From Microbacterium hominis NBRC 15708 (GTDB lineage: Bacteria > Actinomycetota > Actinomycetes > Actinomycetales > Microbacteriaceae), in assembly GCF_001592125.1 (NCBI RefSeq), contig NZ_BCWI01000010.1:62001-126000 (forward strand): a stretch of 64,000 nucleotides of DNA, given 5' to 3'. The notes below the pieces were generated by a model that saw only the letters and a program-made list of their open reading frames with translations, made no database searches and had not been told where the DNA came from. Shown piece by piece: positions 1-8,359 of the stretch. A program made the position numbers and the translations under genes. Position 1 is the stretch's first letter, and each line of letters opens with the position of its first letter.

Positions 1-1
1 C

Positions 2-649
2 GTGATCGGCGGGGTGTTCGGGTTGTGCGTCCGTTGGGCGTCGCGTCGCAGCTGGGCGGATGCGCCCGGCATCCGCTACGTCATGCTGCTCGTGCCGCTG
101 ATCACGTTCGGCGTCGCCACGCTCAGCGCCGTCGCGGCGAACGGGTTCGTCGCGGCCTTCGTCGCGGGCATCGTGTACCGGCTGGCCCGCACGCGGCGGA
201 CCGACGAGCGCACGATCCCGCACCAGGAGGTGCTGTTGGTCGAAGAGGCGGGCACCCTCGCCGCCAACATCGTGTGGTTCGTCCTCGGCGCCATGACGAC
301 GGTCGTCGTGTTCAACGGCTTCGACGCGCGTCTGCTGGTGATGGTCGTGCTCGCCCTGACGCTGTTCCGCGTCGTCCCCGTGTACGCGGCGCTGCTCGGC
401 TCGTCGCTGTCGTGGGGCTCGCGCACGTTCGTCGGCTTCGTCGGTCCGCGCGGCACGGCGACGATCGTCTTCGGCCTGCTCGCCTTCAACAAGCTCCCCG
501 ACACCGAGGCCTACGACGTCCTCGCGGTGATGGTCCTCACCGTCGTCGGCAGCATCCTCCTGCACGGGATCGTCATCCCGCAGGTCGTGAATCGGCGGAT
601 GCCGGTGCTCGCGTCGTCCGCGCAGTCACCGGCATCCGCCGAGCACTGA
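2..649 (+). CDS. Na+/H+ antiporter (CPA1/NhaP type), C-terminal part
   Basis: Membrane cation:proton antiporter that exchanges Na+ or K+ for H+ across the cytoplasmic membrane. Only the last 215 residues are inside the window; the reading frame is open to the left edge, so the true start is upstream. The visible part has about six hydrophobic segments. It contains the GPRGTATIVFGLLAF stretch near residue 148, which matches the conserved GPRG segment of NhaP-type exchangers, and ends in a short polar tail. It converges with the ABC permease gene, whose stop lies 10 bases away. Family assignment is secure; ion specificity cannot be read from this fragment. Confidence 0.85.
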   Translation: MIGGVFGLCVRWASRRSWADAPGIRYVMLLVPLITFGVATLSAVAANGFVAAFVAGIVYRLARTRRTDERTIPHQEVLLVEEAGTLAANIVWFVLGAMTTVVVFNGFDARLLVMVVLALTLFRVVPVYAALLGSSLSWGSRTFVGFVGPRGTATIVFGLLAFNKLPDTEAYDVLAVMVLTVVGSILLHGIVIPQVVNRRMPVLASSAQSPASAEH

Positions 650-659
650 TCCTCCGCGG

Positions 660-1748
660 TCAGCCCGCGAGGGCCTCCGAGAGCTTCACGCGCGCGCCCA
701 TCCGCAGCAGCGAGTTCTGGTAGATCTTCGCGCCCACCCAGATCGCCGCGGCGCAGGTGACGAGCATGATCGCGAGCGAGAGCACCGGCTCCCACCACTG
801 CGCATCGCCGAGGAAGATGCGCACCGGCATCCCGACGGGGGCGGAGAACGGCACGTACGACATGATCGTCATCACCAGCGGGTTGTCGTTGAAGAAGATG
901 ACGAGGAAGTACGGCGCCATCACGAGCATGGTCAGCGGGGTGGTGGTCGAGCCGATGTCCTCCATCCGCGAGACCATCGCGGCGGCGGCGGCGAACAGTG
1001 CCGCCAGCAGGATGAAGCCGAACAGGAAGAACACCGTGAACCAGGCGAGCGGCGCACCGAGCCCCGCCAGCAGATCGCTCTGCCCCGTGACGGTGAGCCC
1101 CACGATCGCGATCGCGGCGAGGCCGATGATCTGACCCATCGCGAGGATCGTGTTGCCGATCACCTTGCCGGCCAGCAGCGCCCGCACGGGCACCGCGGAG
1201 ATCAGCAGCTCGACGACACGCGTCTGCTTCTCCTCCACCACCGACTGCGCGATCGTCGAGCCGAAGGTGAGGGCGGCCATGAAGAAGATGATCCCGAACC
1301 CGAGGGCGACCAGGTAGCGCAGCGCCGGGTTCGTGCCCGACGGGTCGATCAGCTCCACCTGCGGCGTCAGGCTGAGCACCTGCAGCAGCGACGTCGGAGC
1401 CGCATCCTTGGCGACCACGGTGTAGTCGAACGGTGCCGCGCCGCCGGGAATCAGCGCCGCCTCGACGGTGCCGTCCTGCACGAGGGCGCGGGCGGCCGCG
1501 GCATCCGCGACCTCCGTCGGGTTCAGGGCGGGGTTGTCGGCGACCGACGCCGCGGTCTCGGCGGTCACCGCGATCGGCGTGCGATTGTCGGACTGCGCGG
1601 AGAAGCCTCCCCAGAGCACGCCGACGAGCGCGAGCACGAAGAGGATGCCGGTGGAGATGAGGTACGCCTTGCTGCGGAGCTTCGAGCCGACCTCGCGCTC
1701 GGCGACGAGCCACGTGCTCTGGGCGAAGGACGGAGCGCTGGTGTTCAC
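660..1748 (-). CDS. ABC-2 type permease (NatB-like)
   Basis: Membrane subunit of an ABC exporter, 362 residues. It has one N-terminal membrane segment (about residues 30-48), a large extracytoplasmic domain (about 50-170), and then a block of five or six membrane segments, as in the NatB/YhaP group that exports Na+ or hydrophobic compounds. The start is GTG at 1748 and overlaps the stop of the upstream ATPase gene by four bases (GTGA), so the two are translationally coupled. The ATPase and permease are sufficient for a complete exporter. The substrate is unknown. Confidence 0.88.
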   Translation of the reverse strand: MNTSAPSFAQSTWLVAEREVGSKLRSKAYLISTGILFVLALVGVLWGGFSAQSDNRTPIAVTAETAASVADNPALNPTEVADAAAARALVQDGTVEAALIPGGAAPFDYTVVAKDAAPTSLLQVLSLTPQVELIDPSGTNPALRYLVALGFGIIFFMAALTFGSTIAQSVVEEKQTRVVELLISAVPVRALLAGKVIGNTILAMGQIIGLAAIAIVGLTVTGQSDLLAGLGAPLAWFTVFFLFGFILLAALFAAAAAMVSRMEDIGSTTTPLTMLVMAPYFLVIFFNDNPLVMTIMSYVPFSAPVGMPVRIFLGDAQWWEPVLSLAIMLVTCAAAIWVGAKIYQNSLLRMGARVKLSEALAG

Positions 1749-2629
1749 TGGATGACCTCCTTGAAGATCTGGGCGAGAGAGGGCTGCTTCGGGGCGAAGC
1801 TCGCGACGGCGCCCGCGGCGACGGCACGGTGCAGCACGCGCTGGGCGGCGGCGTCGTCGTCGACGTCGAAGAGGGCGTAGCCGCCGTCGAACGAGAGCAC
1901 GTCGACGCCGGGCTCATCGCGCAGCCACCCCAGGTCTCCCGCCGAGACGAGCTCGTAGCGATGCTGGGCGTGCTCCGCGCGCAGCGCGTCGCGTGTGCCG
2001 GCCGCGCGGATCGTGCCGCCCGCGATGATCACGAGGTCGTCGCAGAGGCGCTCGACGACGTCGAGCTGGTGCGACGAGAAGAGCACGGCGGCGCCCTCGG
2101 CGGCGCGCGCCTGGAGCACACCGGCCACGACGTCGACGGCCATCGGATCGAGGCCCGAGAACGGCTCGTCGAGGATGAGCACCTGCGGATCGTGCACGAG
2201 CGCGGCCGCGATCTGGGCGCGCTGCTGGTTGCCGAGCGAGAGCGTCTCGACGTTGTCGCGCAGGCGCTCGCCGAGTCCCAGCTCGACCAGGAGCGCCTCG
2301 GCGCGCGCCGTCGCCTCGGCCTTGTCGAACCCGTGCAGCCGGGCCAGGTAGACGATGTGCTCGAGCACGCGCATCTTCGGGTAAAGGCCGCGTTCCTCGG
2401 GCATGTAGCCGAACCGGCGTCGGTCGGCCGCCGTGACGGGGGCGCCGTCGAGGGCGACCTCGCCGCCGTCGCGGCCGAGCACGCCGAGCACGATGCGCAT
2501 CGTCGTGGTCTTTCCCGCGCCGTTGCCGCCGACGAATCCCGTCAGACGGCCCGAGGGCACCCGGAAGCTCACGTCGTCGAGCACACGCGTGGTGCCGTAG
2601 CTCTTGGTGATGCCGGTCAGTTCGAGCAT
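1745..2629 (-). CDS. ABC transporter ATP-binding protein (NatA-like)
   Basis: ATPase that powers the permease encoded immediately downstream. The protein has 294 residues. It has Walker A GGNGAGKT near residue 36, an LSLGNQQ signature that is a variant of LSGGQ, Walker B VLILDEPFSGLD, and a C-terminal extension typical of ABC-2 exporters. I chose ATG at 2629 because a strong ribosome binding site (AGGAGGA, 2634-2640 on the minus strand) precedes it; the frame continues upstream without homology-like content. A TAGCGT hexamer at 2692-2697 (minus strand) is a plausible -10, giving a leader of about 60 nt. Confidence 0.92.
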   Translation of the reverse strand: MLELTGITKSYGTTRVLDDVSFRVPSGRLTGFVGGNGAGKTTTMRIVLGVLGRDGGEVALDGAPVTAADRRRFGYMPEERGLYPKMRVLEHIVYLARLHGFDKAEATARAEALLVELGLGERLRDNVETLSLGNQQRAQIAAALVHDPQVLILDEPFSGLDPMAVDVVAGVLQARAAEGAAVLFSSHQLDVVERLCDDLVIIAGGTIRAAGTRDALRAEHAQHRYELVSAGDLGWLRDEPGVDVLSFDGGYALFDVDDDAAAQRVLHRAVAAGAVASFAPKQPSLAQIFKEVIQ

Positions 2630-2633
2630 GTTC

Positions 2634-2640
2634 TCCTCCT
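2634..2640 (-). promoter_or_regulatory. Strong Shine-Dalgarno that fixes the NatA-like start
   Basis: AGGAGGA lies four bases before the ATG at 2629. It decides the start against the in-frame extension of 48 codons. Confidence 0.8.
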
Positions 2641-2875
2641 CACGCGGCGCTGTCGGGGAGGGGGTCGTCCCGCGCCGTCGCCGTCGTCTCCACGCTAGGG
2701 AGAACGGATGCCGCAGACCTCCCCCGCACGGTGGGGATCCGGCTCGCCTCCGCTGCCGGGGAGGCCGCGGCATCCGTCGCGCGGGGGAGTTCTCACGGCG
2801 CAGAACCGCGGTGCACTCGGCGAATTGTCAGGAACAGGTAACACCGCGTCCACCATTCCCCCAGGTGATCTCTTC

Positions 2876-2881
2876 TACACT
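2876..2881 (+). promoter_or_regulatory. Leaderless-type -10 (TACACT) for the GT87-like gene
   Basis: TACACT is followed by 7 nt and then GTG at 2889. There is no Shine-Dalgarno between them, so transcription is predicted to begin at or next to the start codon. Confidence 0.6.
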
Positions 2882-2888
2882 CTGTCGG

Positions 2889-4259
2889 GTGACGAGCGCT
2901 CCTGAGGTGACCCGCGCCCTCGGCGCCCGTGTATCCGACCGTGCTCGGGAATGGTGGCCCCGGGCCCTCCATTTCGCGTTCACGCGTCGCGGCCTGCTCA
3001 TCGGCTTCGCCGTCGTGCACGCCCTCTTCTTCCTGGCGCTGCTGAAGGTCATGATCTTCGGCGGCACCGAGGGCGACCTCCCGCTGTACCGCCTGTGGGC
3101 CGAGCAGGCCATGCACGGCCACTGGCCCGTCATCGACATGCCCTGGGTCTACCCGGCCGGGGCTCTCGCGCCCATCATGGCGGCCATCGTCGCCGGGCCG
3201 TGGAACTACCAGCTCGTCTGGCTGCTCATGATGGTCGGGGCGAACTTCGTCGCCGTCCTGGCCCTCACCGACAACCTCCGCAACCGCAAGGGCTACGTCG
3301 CCGCCTGGTACTGGCTCGCGATCCAGGTGCTGCTGGCGCCCGTGTCCATGCTGCGCCTCGAGGGCTTCGCCGCGCCGCTGGCCATCGCCGGTCTCGTCTG
3401 GCTCGTGCGTCGTCCGTTCGTCGCGGGCGTGCTCATCGCCGCCGCGACGTGGATCAAGGTGGCCCCCGCCGCCCTCGCGGCGGCGGCCGTCGTGGTGTCG
3501 TCGATGCGGATGCGGATCATCGCCGGCGGCCTGGCGCTGAGCGCCGCCATCGCCGGCATCGTCGTCGCCCTCGGCGGCGGCGCGAACCTCTTCAGCTTCG
3601 CGACCATCCAGGGCGACCGCGCCCTCCAGCTCGAGGCCCCCGTCGCCACCCCGTGGGTGTGGGCGACGGTTCTGGGTCTGCCGGGCGCGCAGATCCACCA
3701 GAACTACGTGCTGGCCACCCGTGAGGTCGCCGGCCCCGGCGCGGCCGCCGCCGGCGTGCTCGTCGGCTACGCGATGCCGATCGCGTTCGCCGTCATCGTC
3801 GTGCTCCTGTGGCGCGCGCGTCGCCGTGCGGTGCAGGAGGGCGCGCTGTCGCTCATCGGCGAGCAGCACCTCATCCTCCGCGGGGCGTTCGCGCTCACGT
3901 CGGCGCTGATCGTCTTCAACAAGGTGGGCTCGCCGCAGTACATGCTGTGGCTGGCGCCCATCGTCGCGGCCGGGCTGCTGATCGATCGCAAGGCGTGGAC
4001 CTCGGTCGCCGTCTGGCTGGCCGTCACCTGCTTCCTGACGACGCTCGTGTTCCCGGTGCTCTACCTGCCGCTGATCGATGCGCACCCGTTCGCCGCGGGC
4101 GTGCTGCTCGCGCGCAACGTCCTGCTGGTCGGTCTGTTCGGCTGGAGCCTCGTGGCGCTGTGGCGCCCCGACGCCACCCTGGTGTCGCTGCGCGAGCGTC
4201 TCTCGCGGGCCGCCACCACGGCGACGACCGGTTCGATCCCCGTCGCCATCCGCGGCTGA
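2889..4259 (+). CDS. Integral membrane glycosyltransferase (GT87/DUF2029-like)
   Basis: Polytopic membrane protein of 456 residues with about ten hydrophobic segments. It resembles the polyprenyl-phosphomannose-dependent mannosyltransferases of actinobacteria (GT87 family and relatives), which build lipoglycan or cell-envelope mannans on the outer face of the membrane. I base this on overall architecture: an early acidic loop after the first membrane segment (FGGTEGDLPLYRLWAEQ) and a conserved-looking SPQYMLWLAP segment. I chose GTG at 2889 because it sits 7 nt after TACACT; the longer frame upstream reads through low-complexity Arg-rich sequence. It converges with the response-regulator gene. 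The exact acceptor is unknown. Confidence 0.7.
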   Translation: MTSAPEVTRALGARVSDRAREWWPRALHFAFTRRGLLIGFAVVHALFFLALLKVMIFGGTEGDLPLYRLWAEQAMHGHWPVIDMPWVYPAGALAPIMAAIVAGPWNYQLVWLLMMVGANFVAVLALTDNLRNRKGYVAAWYWLAIQVLLAPVSMLRLEGFAAPLAIAGLVWLVRRPFVAGVLIAAATWIKVAPAALAAAAVVVSSMRMRIIAGGLALSAAIAGIVVALGGGANLFSFATIQGDRALQLEAPVATPWVWATVLGLPGAQIHQNYVLATREVAGPGAAAAGVLVGYAMPIAFAVIVVLLWRARRRAVQEGALSLIGEQHLILRGAFALTSALIVFNKVGSPQYMLWLAPIVAAGLLIDRKAWTSVAVWLAVTCFLTTLVFPVLYLPLIDAHPFAAGVLLARNVLLVGLFGWSLVALWRPDATLVSLRERLSRAATTATTGSIPVAIRG

Positions 4260-4274
4260 CGCACCCGGCGCCGG

Positions 4275-4958
4275 TCAGACCAGACCGTGCCGGTGGGCGT
4301 AGACCACCGCGGCGACCCGGTCACGGGCGCCGAGCTTCTGCAGCACGTTCGAGACGTGCGTCTTCACGGTCGCCTCTCCGATGAACAGCGCCGTCGCGAT
4401 CTCGGCGTTGCTGCGCGCGTCGGCGAGCAGCCGCAGCACCTCCGCCTCGCGATCGGTCAGCTCTGCGACCAGCGCGGCGCGCGGCTTCTGCGCCGCGGGC
4501 GCCGCCGACGGGGCGACGTACGCGGGGGATGCCGCGAAGCGCTCGATCACGCGGCGCGTCACGGCGGGCGCGAGCAGCGCGTCGCCGGCTGCCGCGACAC
4601 GCACGGCGGTGACGAGCTCTTCGGGGCCGGCGTTCTTCAGGAGGAAGCCGCTCGCGCCGGCGTGCAGCGCCTGGAAGAGGTAGTCGTCGCGGTCGAAGGT
4701 GGTCACGATGACCACGACCGCGTCGACGTCGGGATCGGAGACGATCCGGCGGGTCGCCTCGAGGCCGTCCATGTCGGGCATCTGCACGTCCATGCAGATG
4801 ACGTCGGGTCGCAGGGCGGATGCCGCGGTCAGCGCTTCGGCGCCCGATCCCGCCTCCCCGACGACGACGATGTCGCCCTGCGCCTCGAGGATCATGCGGA
4901 ACCCCGCACGCATCACGGCGTGGTCGTCGACGAGCAGCACGCGCACGGGGGCGCTCAC
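4275..4958 (-). CDS. LuxR/NarL-family response regulator
   Basis: DNA-binding response regulator of 227 residues, partner of the histidine kinase encoded upstream. The receiver domain spans about residues 5-120, with acidic pair D11-D12, phospho-acceptor D57 (MDVQMPDMDG), T87 and K108. The LuxR-type helix-turn-helix covers about 165-227 (LTDREAEVLRLLADARSNAE). An Ala/Pro-rich linker joins the two. The start is GTG at 4958 and overlaps the kinase stop by four bases (GTGA). Target genes are not obvious; no ABC operon follows in the same direction. Confidence 0.95.
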   Translation of the reverse strand: MSAPVRVLLVDDHAVMRAGFRMILEAQGDIVVVGEAGSGAEALTAASALRPDVICMDVQMPDMDGLEATRRIVSDPDVDAVVVIVTTFDRDDYLFQALHAGASGFLLKNAGPEELVTAVRVAAAGDALLAPAVTRRVIERFAASPAYVAPSAAPAAQKPRAALVAELTDREAEVLRLLADARSNAEIATALFIGEATVKTHVSNVLQKLGARDRVAAVVYAHRHGLV

Positions 4959-6208
4959 GACCGCGCCTCCTTCGCCCGCGCCGGCACGCGCACCCGGACG
5001 AGGAACCCGCCGCGCGGGCGTGGACCGGCCTCGAGGGTGCCGCCCGACGCGGCCGCGCGCTCGCGCATGCCGACGATGCCCAGCCCCGCGCGCCCGGCGA
5101 CGTGCTCGCGGCCGCTGTTGGCGACCTCGAGCTCGACGTGGTCGTCGGCGAAGCGCAGGCGGACATCGGCCGCGGCATCCGGCCCGCCGTGGCGACGGGC
5201 ATTGGTGAGCGCCTCCTGCGCGATGCGGTAGAGGTTCACCTGCACGAGCTCGGGCGGCTCGACGGCGTCGCCGACGACGGCGAAGGTCGTCGGCATCCCG
5301 TTGTCGTTGGCGTGCGCGACCAGCTCGGGGATCGACGCGAGGCGCACCGTCGACGCCGCGGGGGTGTCGGCGTCGGGCGTGCGCAGCGTCTCGAGCAGCT
5401 GACGCAACTCGCTCAGGGCCTCGCGGGCGGACGCCTCGACCGTCACGAGCGCCTCGCGGGCGGCGTCGGCGTCGTGATCGAGCACGGTGCGGGCGGCGCC
5501 GGCCTGCACCCCCATGGCCGAGACGTGGTGGGCGACGACGTCGTGCAGCTCCCGCGCGATGCGCACCCGATCGAGCGCGACGGCCTGCGCGGCGGTCAGC
5601 TCGCGTTCGCGTTCGAGCTCTCGCGTGCGCTCCTCCAGCACGGCGCGCGAGCGCGCGTCGGCCCAGGCCCGCTCCCCGAAGAAGAACGCGCCGCCGAAGA
5701 ACGCCACGTTCACGAGGAACTGGATGATCATCCACGCCGCGAACGGGGAGAACAGTCCGGCGCGCGACGGGCCGGCGCCGTCCGGGTCGATCGCCGCCTG
5801 GAACGTCGTCACGAGCAGCCAGAGGAACATCCCGACCACGACGGCCAGCCGCACGACGGTCGCGCGTCGACGGTCGCTCACCCAGGCGCCCACGGTGTAC
5901 ATCGCGATGAACACCGCGACGTTGCTGACGTACACCTCGGGGATGCGGGCCGAGACGCCCACGAAGAAGGCGAGTGCCACCACGATCAGCGTGATCTCGG
6001 GGAAGCGACGACGCAGCGCGAGCGGGAGCGTGAGGGCGGCGACGTACACCAGGGCCCATCCGAAGGCGGGCGTGTCCTCGCCGTAGAACCCCGCGACCTT
6101 CCCGAGCCAGGCGCTGATCACCGCACTGACGAGCAGCGCCAGCGCGAGCCAGACGTCGTTGCGCCGCTGGGCGGGCGTCGTCGTGCGGTCGAGGTCGGTC
6201 GAGCTCAT
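4955..6208 (-). CDS. NarL-type sensor histidine kinase (HisKA_3)
   Basis: Membrane sensor kinase of 417 residues that phosphorylates the response regulator encoded next to it. The N-terminal half carries five or six membrane segments (about residues 18-178). After a short coiled segment come the dimerisation and phosphoacceptor motif ARELHDVVAHHVSAMG, with H222, and a C-terminal HATPase domain (GLGIVGMRERAAASGG near residue 370). There is no obvious extracellular sensor domain, so sensing is probably membrane-linked, as in DesK/LiaS-like kinases. TAGCGT six bases upstream of ATG suggests a leaderless message. Confidence 0.94.
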   Translation of the reverse strand: MSSTDLDRTTTPAQRRNDVWLALALLVSAVISAWLGKVAGFYGEDTPAFGWALVYVAALTLPLALRRRFPEITLIVVALAFFVGVSARIPEVYVSNVAVFIAMYTVGAWVSDRRRATVVRLAVVVGMFLWLLVTTFQAAIDPDGAGPSRAGLFSPFAAWMIIQFLVNVAFFGGAFFFGERAWADARSRAVLEERTRELERERELTAAQAVALDRVRIARELHDVVAHHVSAMGVQAGAARTVLDHDADAAREALVTVEASAREALSELRQLLETLRTPDADTPAASTVRLASIPELVAHANDNGMPTTFAVVGDAVEPPELVQVNLYRIAQEALTNARRHGGPDAAADVRLRFADDHVELEVANSGREHVAGRAGLGIVGMRERAAASGGTLEAGPRPRGGFLVRVRVPARAKEARS

Positions 6209-6214
6209 CCCTCC

Positions 6215-6220
6215 ACGCTA
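6215..6220 (-). promoter_or_regulatory. Leaderless-type -10 (TAGCGT) for the histidine kinase
   Basis: The hexamer reads TAGCGT on the minus strand, six bases before ATG at 6208. A 16-bp palindrome, GGATGCCGCGGCATCC at 6230-6245, lies just upstream. Confidence 0.6.
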
Positions 6221-6300
6221 GGGCGAGGCGGATGCCGCGGCATCCCCCGTGCGACGGAGAGGGTCTCGACGCGGCGGGCGGCGCGGTGCATGCTCGCTGT

Positions 6301-6750
6301 ATGACGAGCATCTTCGTGAACATCCCGACGAGCGACCTCGAGCGCAGCATGGCCTTCTACCGGGCCCTCGGCTGCGACATCAACCCGAACTTCACCGACG
6401 AGAACGCCGCGTGCGTCGTCTGGTCGGGCGACATCTACTTCATGGTGCTGCGTCGCGAGTACTTCGCGACCTTCACCGACAAGCCGGTGGGCGAGCCGAA
6501 GGAATGGGCCCAGACGTCGTTGTCGTTCTCGCGCGACTCGCGGGAGGACGTCGACGCGATCGTCGAGGCCGGCGTCGCCGCCGGCGGCACCGAGCCGCGC
6601 CCCGCCCAGGACTACGGCTTCATGTACAGCCGCGACCTCGACGATCCCGACGGCAACAGCCTCGGCTTCCTGTACATGGATCCCGTCGCCGCCGAGCAGG
6701 GGCCGCCGACGGACGCCGACGCGCCGGGCGGCGACGCGGACGGCGCGTGA
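6301..6750 (+). CDS. VOC-superfamily (glyoxalase/bleomycin-resistance-like) protein
   Basis: Small cytoplasmic protein of 149 residues with a beta-alpha-beta-beta-beta fold. It starts TSIFVNIPTSDLERSMAFYRALG, the usual opening of VOC metalloproteins, and ends DDPDGNSLGFLYMDP. This subgroup resembles uncharacterised lactoylglutathione-lyase-like proteins. I chose ATG at 6301; the in-frame upstream stretch looks non-coding and a degenerate CATGCT lies six bases before this ATG. Its stop overlaps the start of the next gene by one base (TGATG), so the two are coupled. The substrate is unknown. Confidence 0.85.
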   Translation: MTSIFVNIPTSDLERSMAFYRALGCDINPNFTDENAACVVWSGDIYFMVLRREYFATFTDKPVGEPKEWAQTSLSFSRDSREDVDAIVEAGVAAGGTEPRPAQDYGFMYSRDLDDPDGNSLGFLYMDPVAAEQGPPTDADAPGGDADGA

Positions 6751-7376
6751 TGCGCGGGCGGATCGTCATCGACCTGTTCACGACGCTCGACGGCGTCGCC
6801 CAGGCACCGGGCGGCCCCGAGGAGGACACCAGCGGCGGGTTCCCGTTCGGCGGATGGCAGGCGCCGTTCGAGGATGCCGTCATCGGCGAGGACGTCGGCA
6901 GCGGCATCCGTCGGATGGACGCCCTCCTGCTGGGACGACGCACCTACGACATCTTCGCCGGGTACTGGCCGCACCACACCGACGGGCCGGAGGGGTTCAT
7001 CGGTCGGCACTTCGATGCCATCCCGAAGTATGTGGCGACCCGGGCCGGTCTCGAACCGGGGTGGGCGGGCACGAGTGTGCTGACGGGCCCGGATGCCGAG
7101 GTCGTCGCGGCCGTCGACGCGCTGCGCGACCGCCACGCGGAGGTGCACGTGATCGGCAGCGTCGACTTCGCTCAGACCCTGCTGCGCGCCCGCGTCTACG
7201 ACGAGCTGAAGCTGTGGGTGCATCCGGTGGTGCTCGGACAGGGCAAGAAGGTGTTCCCGGACGGCGCCGCACCGGCGCGGCTACGGCTGATCGCCCCGGC
7301 CGTGTCGGGCCCCACCGGCACGCTGCTGCTGCGTTACGCGCCCGACGGCGACGTCACGACCGGCGACATGACCTGA
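6750..7376 (+). CDS. Dihydrofolate reductase family (RibD C-terminal-like) protein
   Basis: Protein of 208 residues with the Rossmann-like fold of the RibD C-terminal domain family. It begins GRIVIDLFTTLDGVAQAPGG, the typical opening, and contains LLGRRTYDIFAGYWP and the late motif LWVHPVVLGQGKKVFPDG. These proteins are predicted NADPH-dependent reductases, but few have a known substrate. It is translationally coupled to the VOC gene through a TGATG junction. I do not assign a pathway. Confidence 0.87.
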   Translation: MRGRIVIDLFTTLDGVAQAPGGPEEDTSGGFPFGGWQAPFEDAVIGEDVGSGIRRMDALLLGRRTYDIFAGYWPHHTDGPEGFIGRHFDAIPKYVATRAGLEPGWAGTSVLTGPDAEVVAAVDALRDRHAEVHVIGSVDFAQTLLRARVYDELKLWVHPVVLGQGKKVFPDGAAPARLRLIAPAVSGPTGTLLLRYAPDGDVTTGDMT

Positions 7377-7383
7377 CCCCCGG

Positions 7384-8223
7384 TCACCAGATCATCGGCC
7401 GGTCGTCGTCGTCCGGGCCCTCGAGGTCGAGGTCGACGACCACCGGAACGTGATCGCTGGGGATCTCGCCCTTGCGCTCGTCGCGATGGATCGCGGCCGC
7501 GGTCACCGCGTCGGCGAAGGCGTGCGAACCGAGGATGAAATCGATGCGCAGACCCTCGTTGCGCGGGAAGCGCAGCTGCTTGTAGTCCCAGTAGGTGTAG
7601 CCCGTGGGAACGAGCGGACGGACGGTGTCGGCCAGGCCGGCATCGAGGAGCGCCTGGAACGCGGCGCGCTCGGGCGGCGAGACGTGGGTGGTCACGCCCT
7701 CGACGACGGTGGGGTCGCCGTTGTCGGCATCCGTCGGGGCGATGTTGAAGTCGCCGGTGAGCGCCAGCGCTCGGTCGGGGTCGGCGGCGAGCGTGTCGGC
7801 GGTGTAGCCGCGGAGCGCCTCCAGCCAGTCGAGCTTGTAGCGGTAGTGCGGGTCGTCGAGTCCGCGACCGTTGGGCACATAGAGGCTCCAGACCTCGACG
7901 CCGCCGATCGTGGCACCGAGCGCGCGGGCTTCGAGAGGAGCGCCGGGACCGTCGTGGCCCTTCGCGAAGCCGGGCATACCGGGGAACCCGACCTGCAGGT
8001 CCTCGATCGGCTCACGGCTGGCGATCGCGACGCCGTTCCACTGGTTGAGCCCGTGCGCCTCGACGGTGTAGCCCGCCTCTTCGAACGCCTCGTACGGGAA
8101 CTGCTCGGGCTTGCACTTGATCTCCTGCATCGCCAGCACGTCGATGCCCTCGCGGACGGCGAAGTCGACGGTGCGGACGACGCGGGCGCGGATCGAGTTG
8201 ACGTTCCAGGTGGCGATGCGCAT
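7384..8223 (-). CDS. xth: Exodeoxyribonuclease III
   Basis: DNA repair nuclease (AP endonuclease and 3'-5' exonuclease) of 279 residues in the Mg2+-dependent EEP fold. It starts MRIATWNVNSIRAR and has catalytic E34 (AMQEIKC), a TGDFNIAP motif, RIDFILGS, and the catalytic His in SDHVPVVVDL near the end. I chose ATG at 8223, thirteen codons inside the longest frame, because of the family start and the TACGCT hexamer seven bases upstream. It converges with the RibD-like gene. Confidence 0.95.
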   Translation of the reverse strand: MRIATWNVNSIRARVVRTVDFAVREGIDVLAMQEIKCKPEQFPYEAFEEAGYTVEAHGLNQWNGVAIASREPIEDLQVGFPGMPGFAKGHDGPGAPLEARALGATIGGVEVWSLYVPNGRGLDDPHYRYKLDWLEALRGYTADTLAADPDRALALTGDFNIAPTDADNGDPTVVEGVTTHVSPPERAAFQALLDAGLADTVRPLVPTGYTYWDYKQLRFPRNEGLRIDFILGSHAFADAVTAAAIHRDERKGEIPSDHVPVVVDLDLEGPDDDDRPMIW

Positions 8224-8230
8224 GGCATCC

Positions 8231-8236
8231 AGCGTA
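8231..8236 (-). promoter_or_regulatory. Leaderless-type -10 (TACGCT) for xth
   Basis: TACGCT on the minus strand is followed by 7 nt and then ATG at 8223. Confidence 0.6.
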
Positions 8237-8271
8237 TTGGCCCCCGCCGACGCCCCGGTCACCCGGCGCCC

Positions 8272-8350
8272 GCCTGCACAACTCCTCCCCAGCCGTCGGC
8301 AGTGCTGTCTCGGTACCCGCGCCGCGCGGTTCCGGCGGAGTTGTGCAGGC
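8272..8350. repeat. Palindromic intergenic repeat, copy 1
   Basis: A perfect 14-bp inverted repeat, GCCTGCACAACTCC (8272-8285) and GGAGTTGTGCAGGC (8337-8350), flanks 51 bp. The right arm with its flank, GGCGGAGTTGTGCAGGC, recurs exactly at 21419-21435. It lies between the pntB stop and the xth promoter, so it could also act as a terminator here. Confidence 0.75.
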
Positions 8351-8359
8351 AGACTCGGG

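Noticed and set aside
511..1917. Long Arg/Ala-rich open frames opposite or out of phase with strong genes, here and across the window
   Set aside because: In DNA of about 70 % GC, antisense and shifted frames stay open by chance. These products lack recognisable motifs and overlap confidently identified genes.
4225..4245. GGTTCGATCCC string resembling a tRNA T-arm
   Set aside because: It lies inside the C-terminal codons of the membrane glycosyltransferase and no acceptor or anticodon stem surrounds it.
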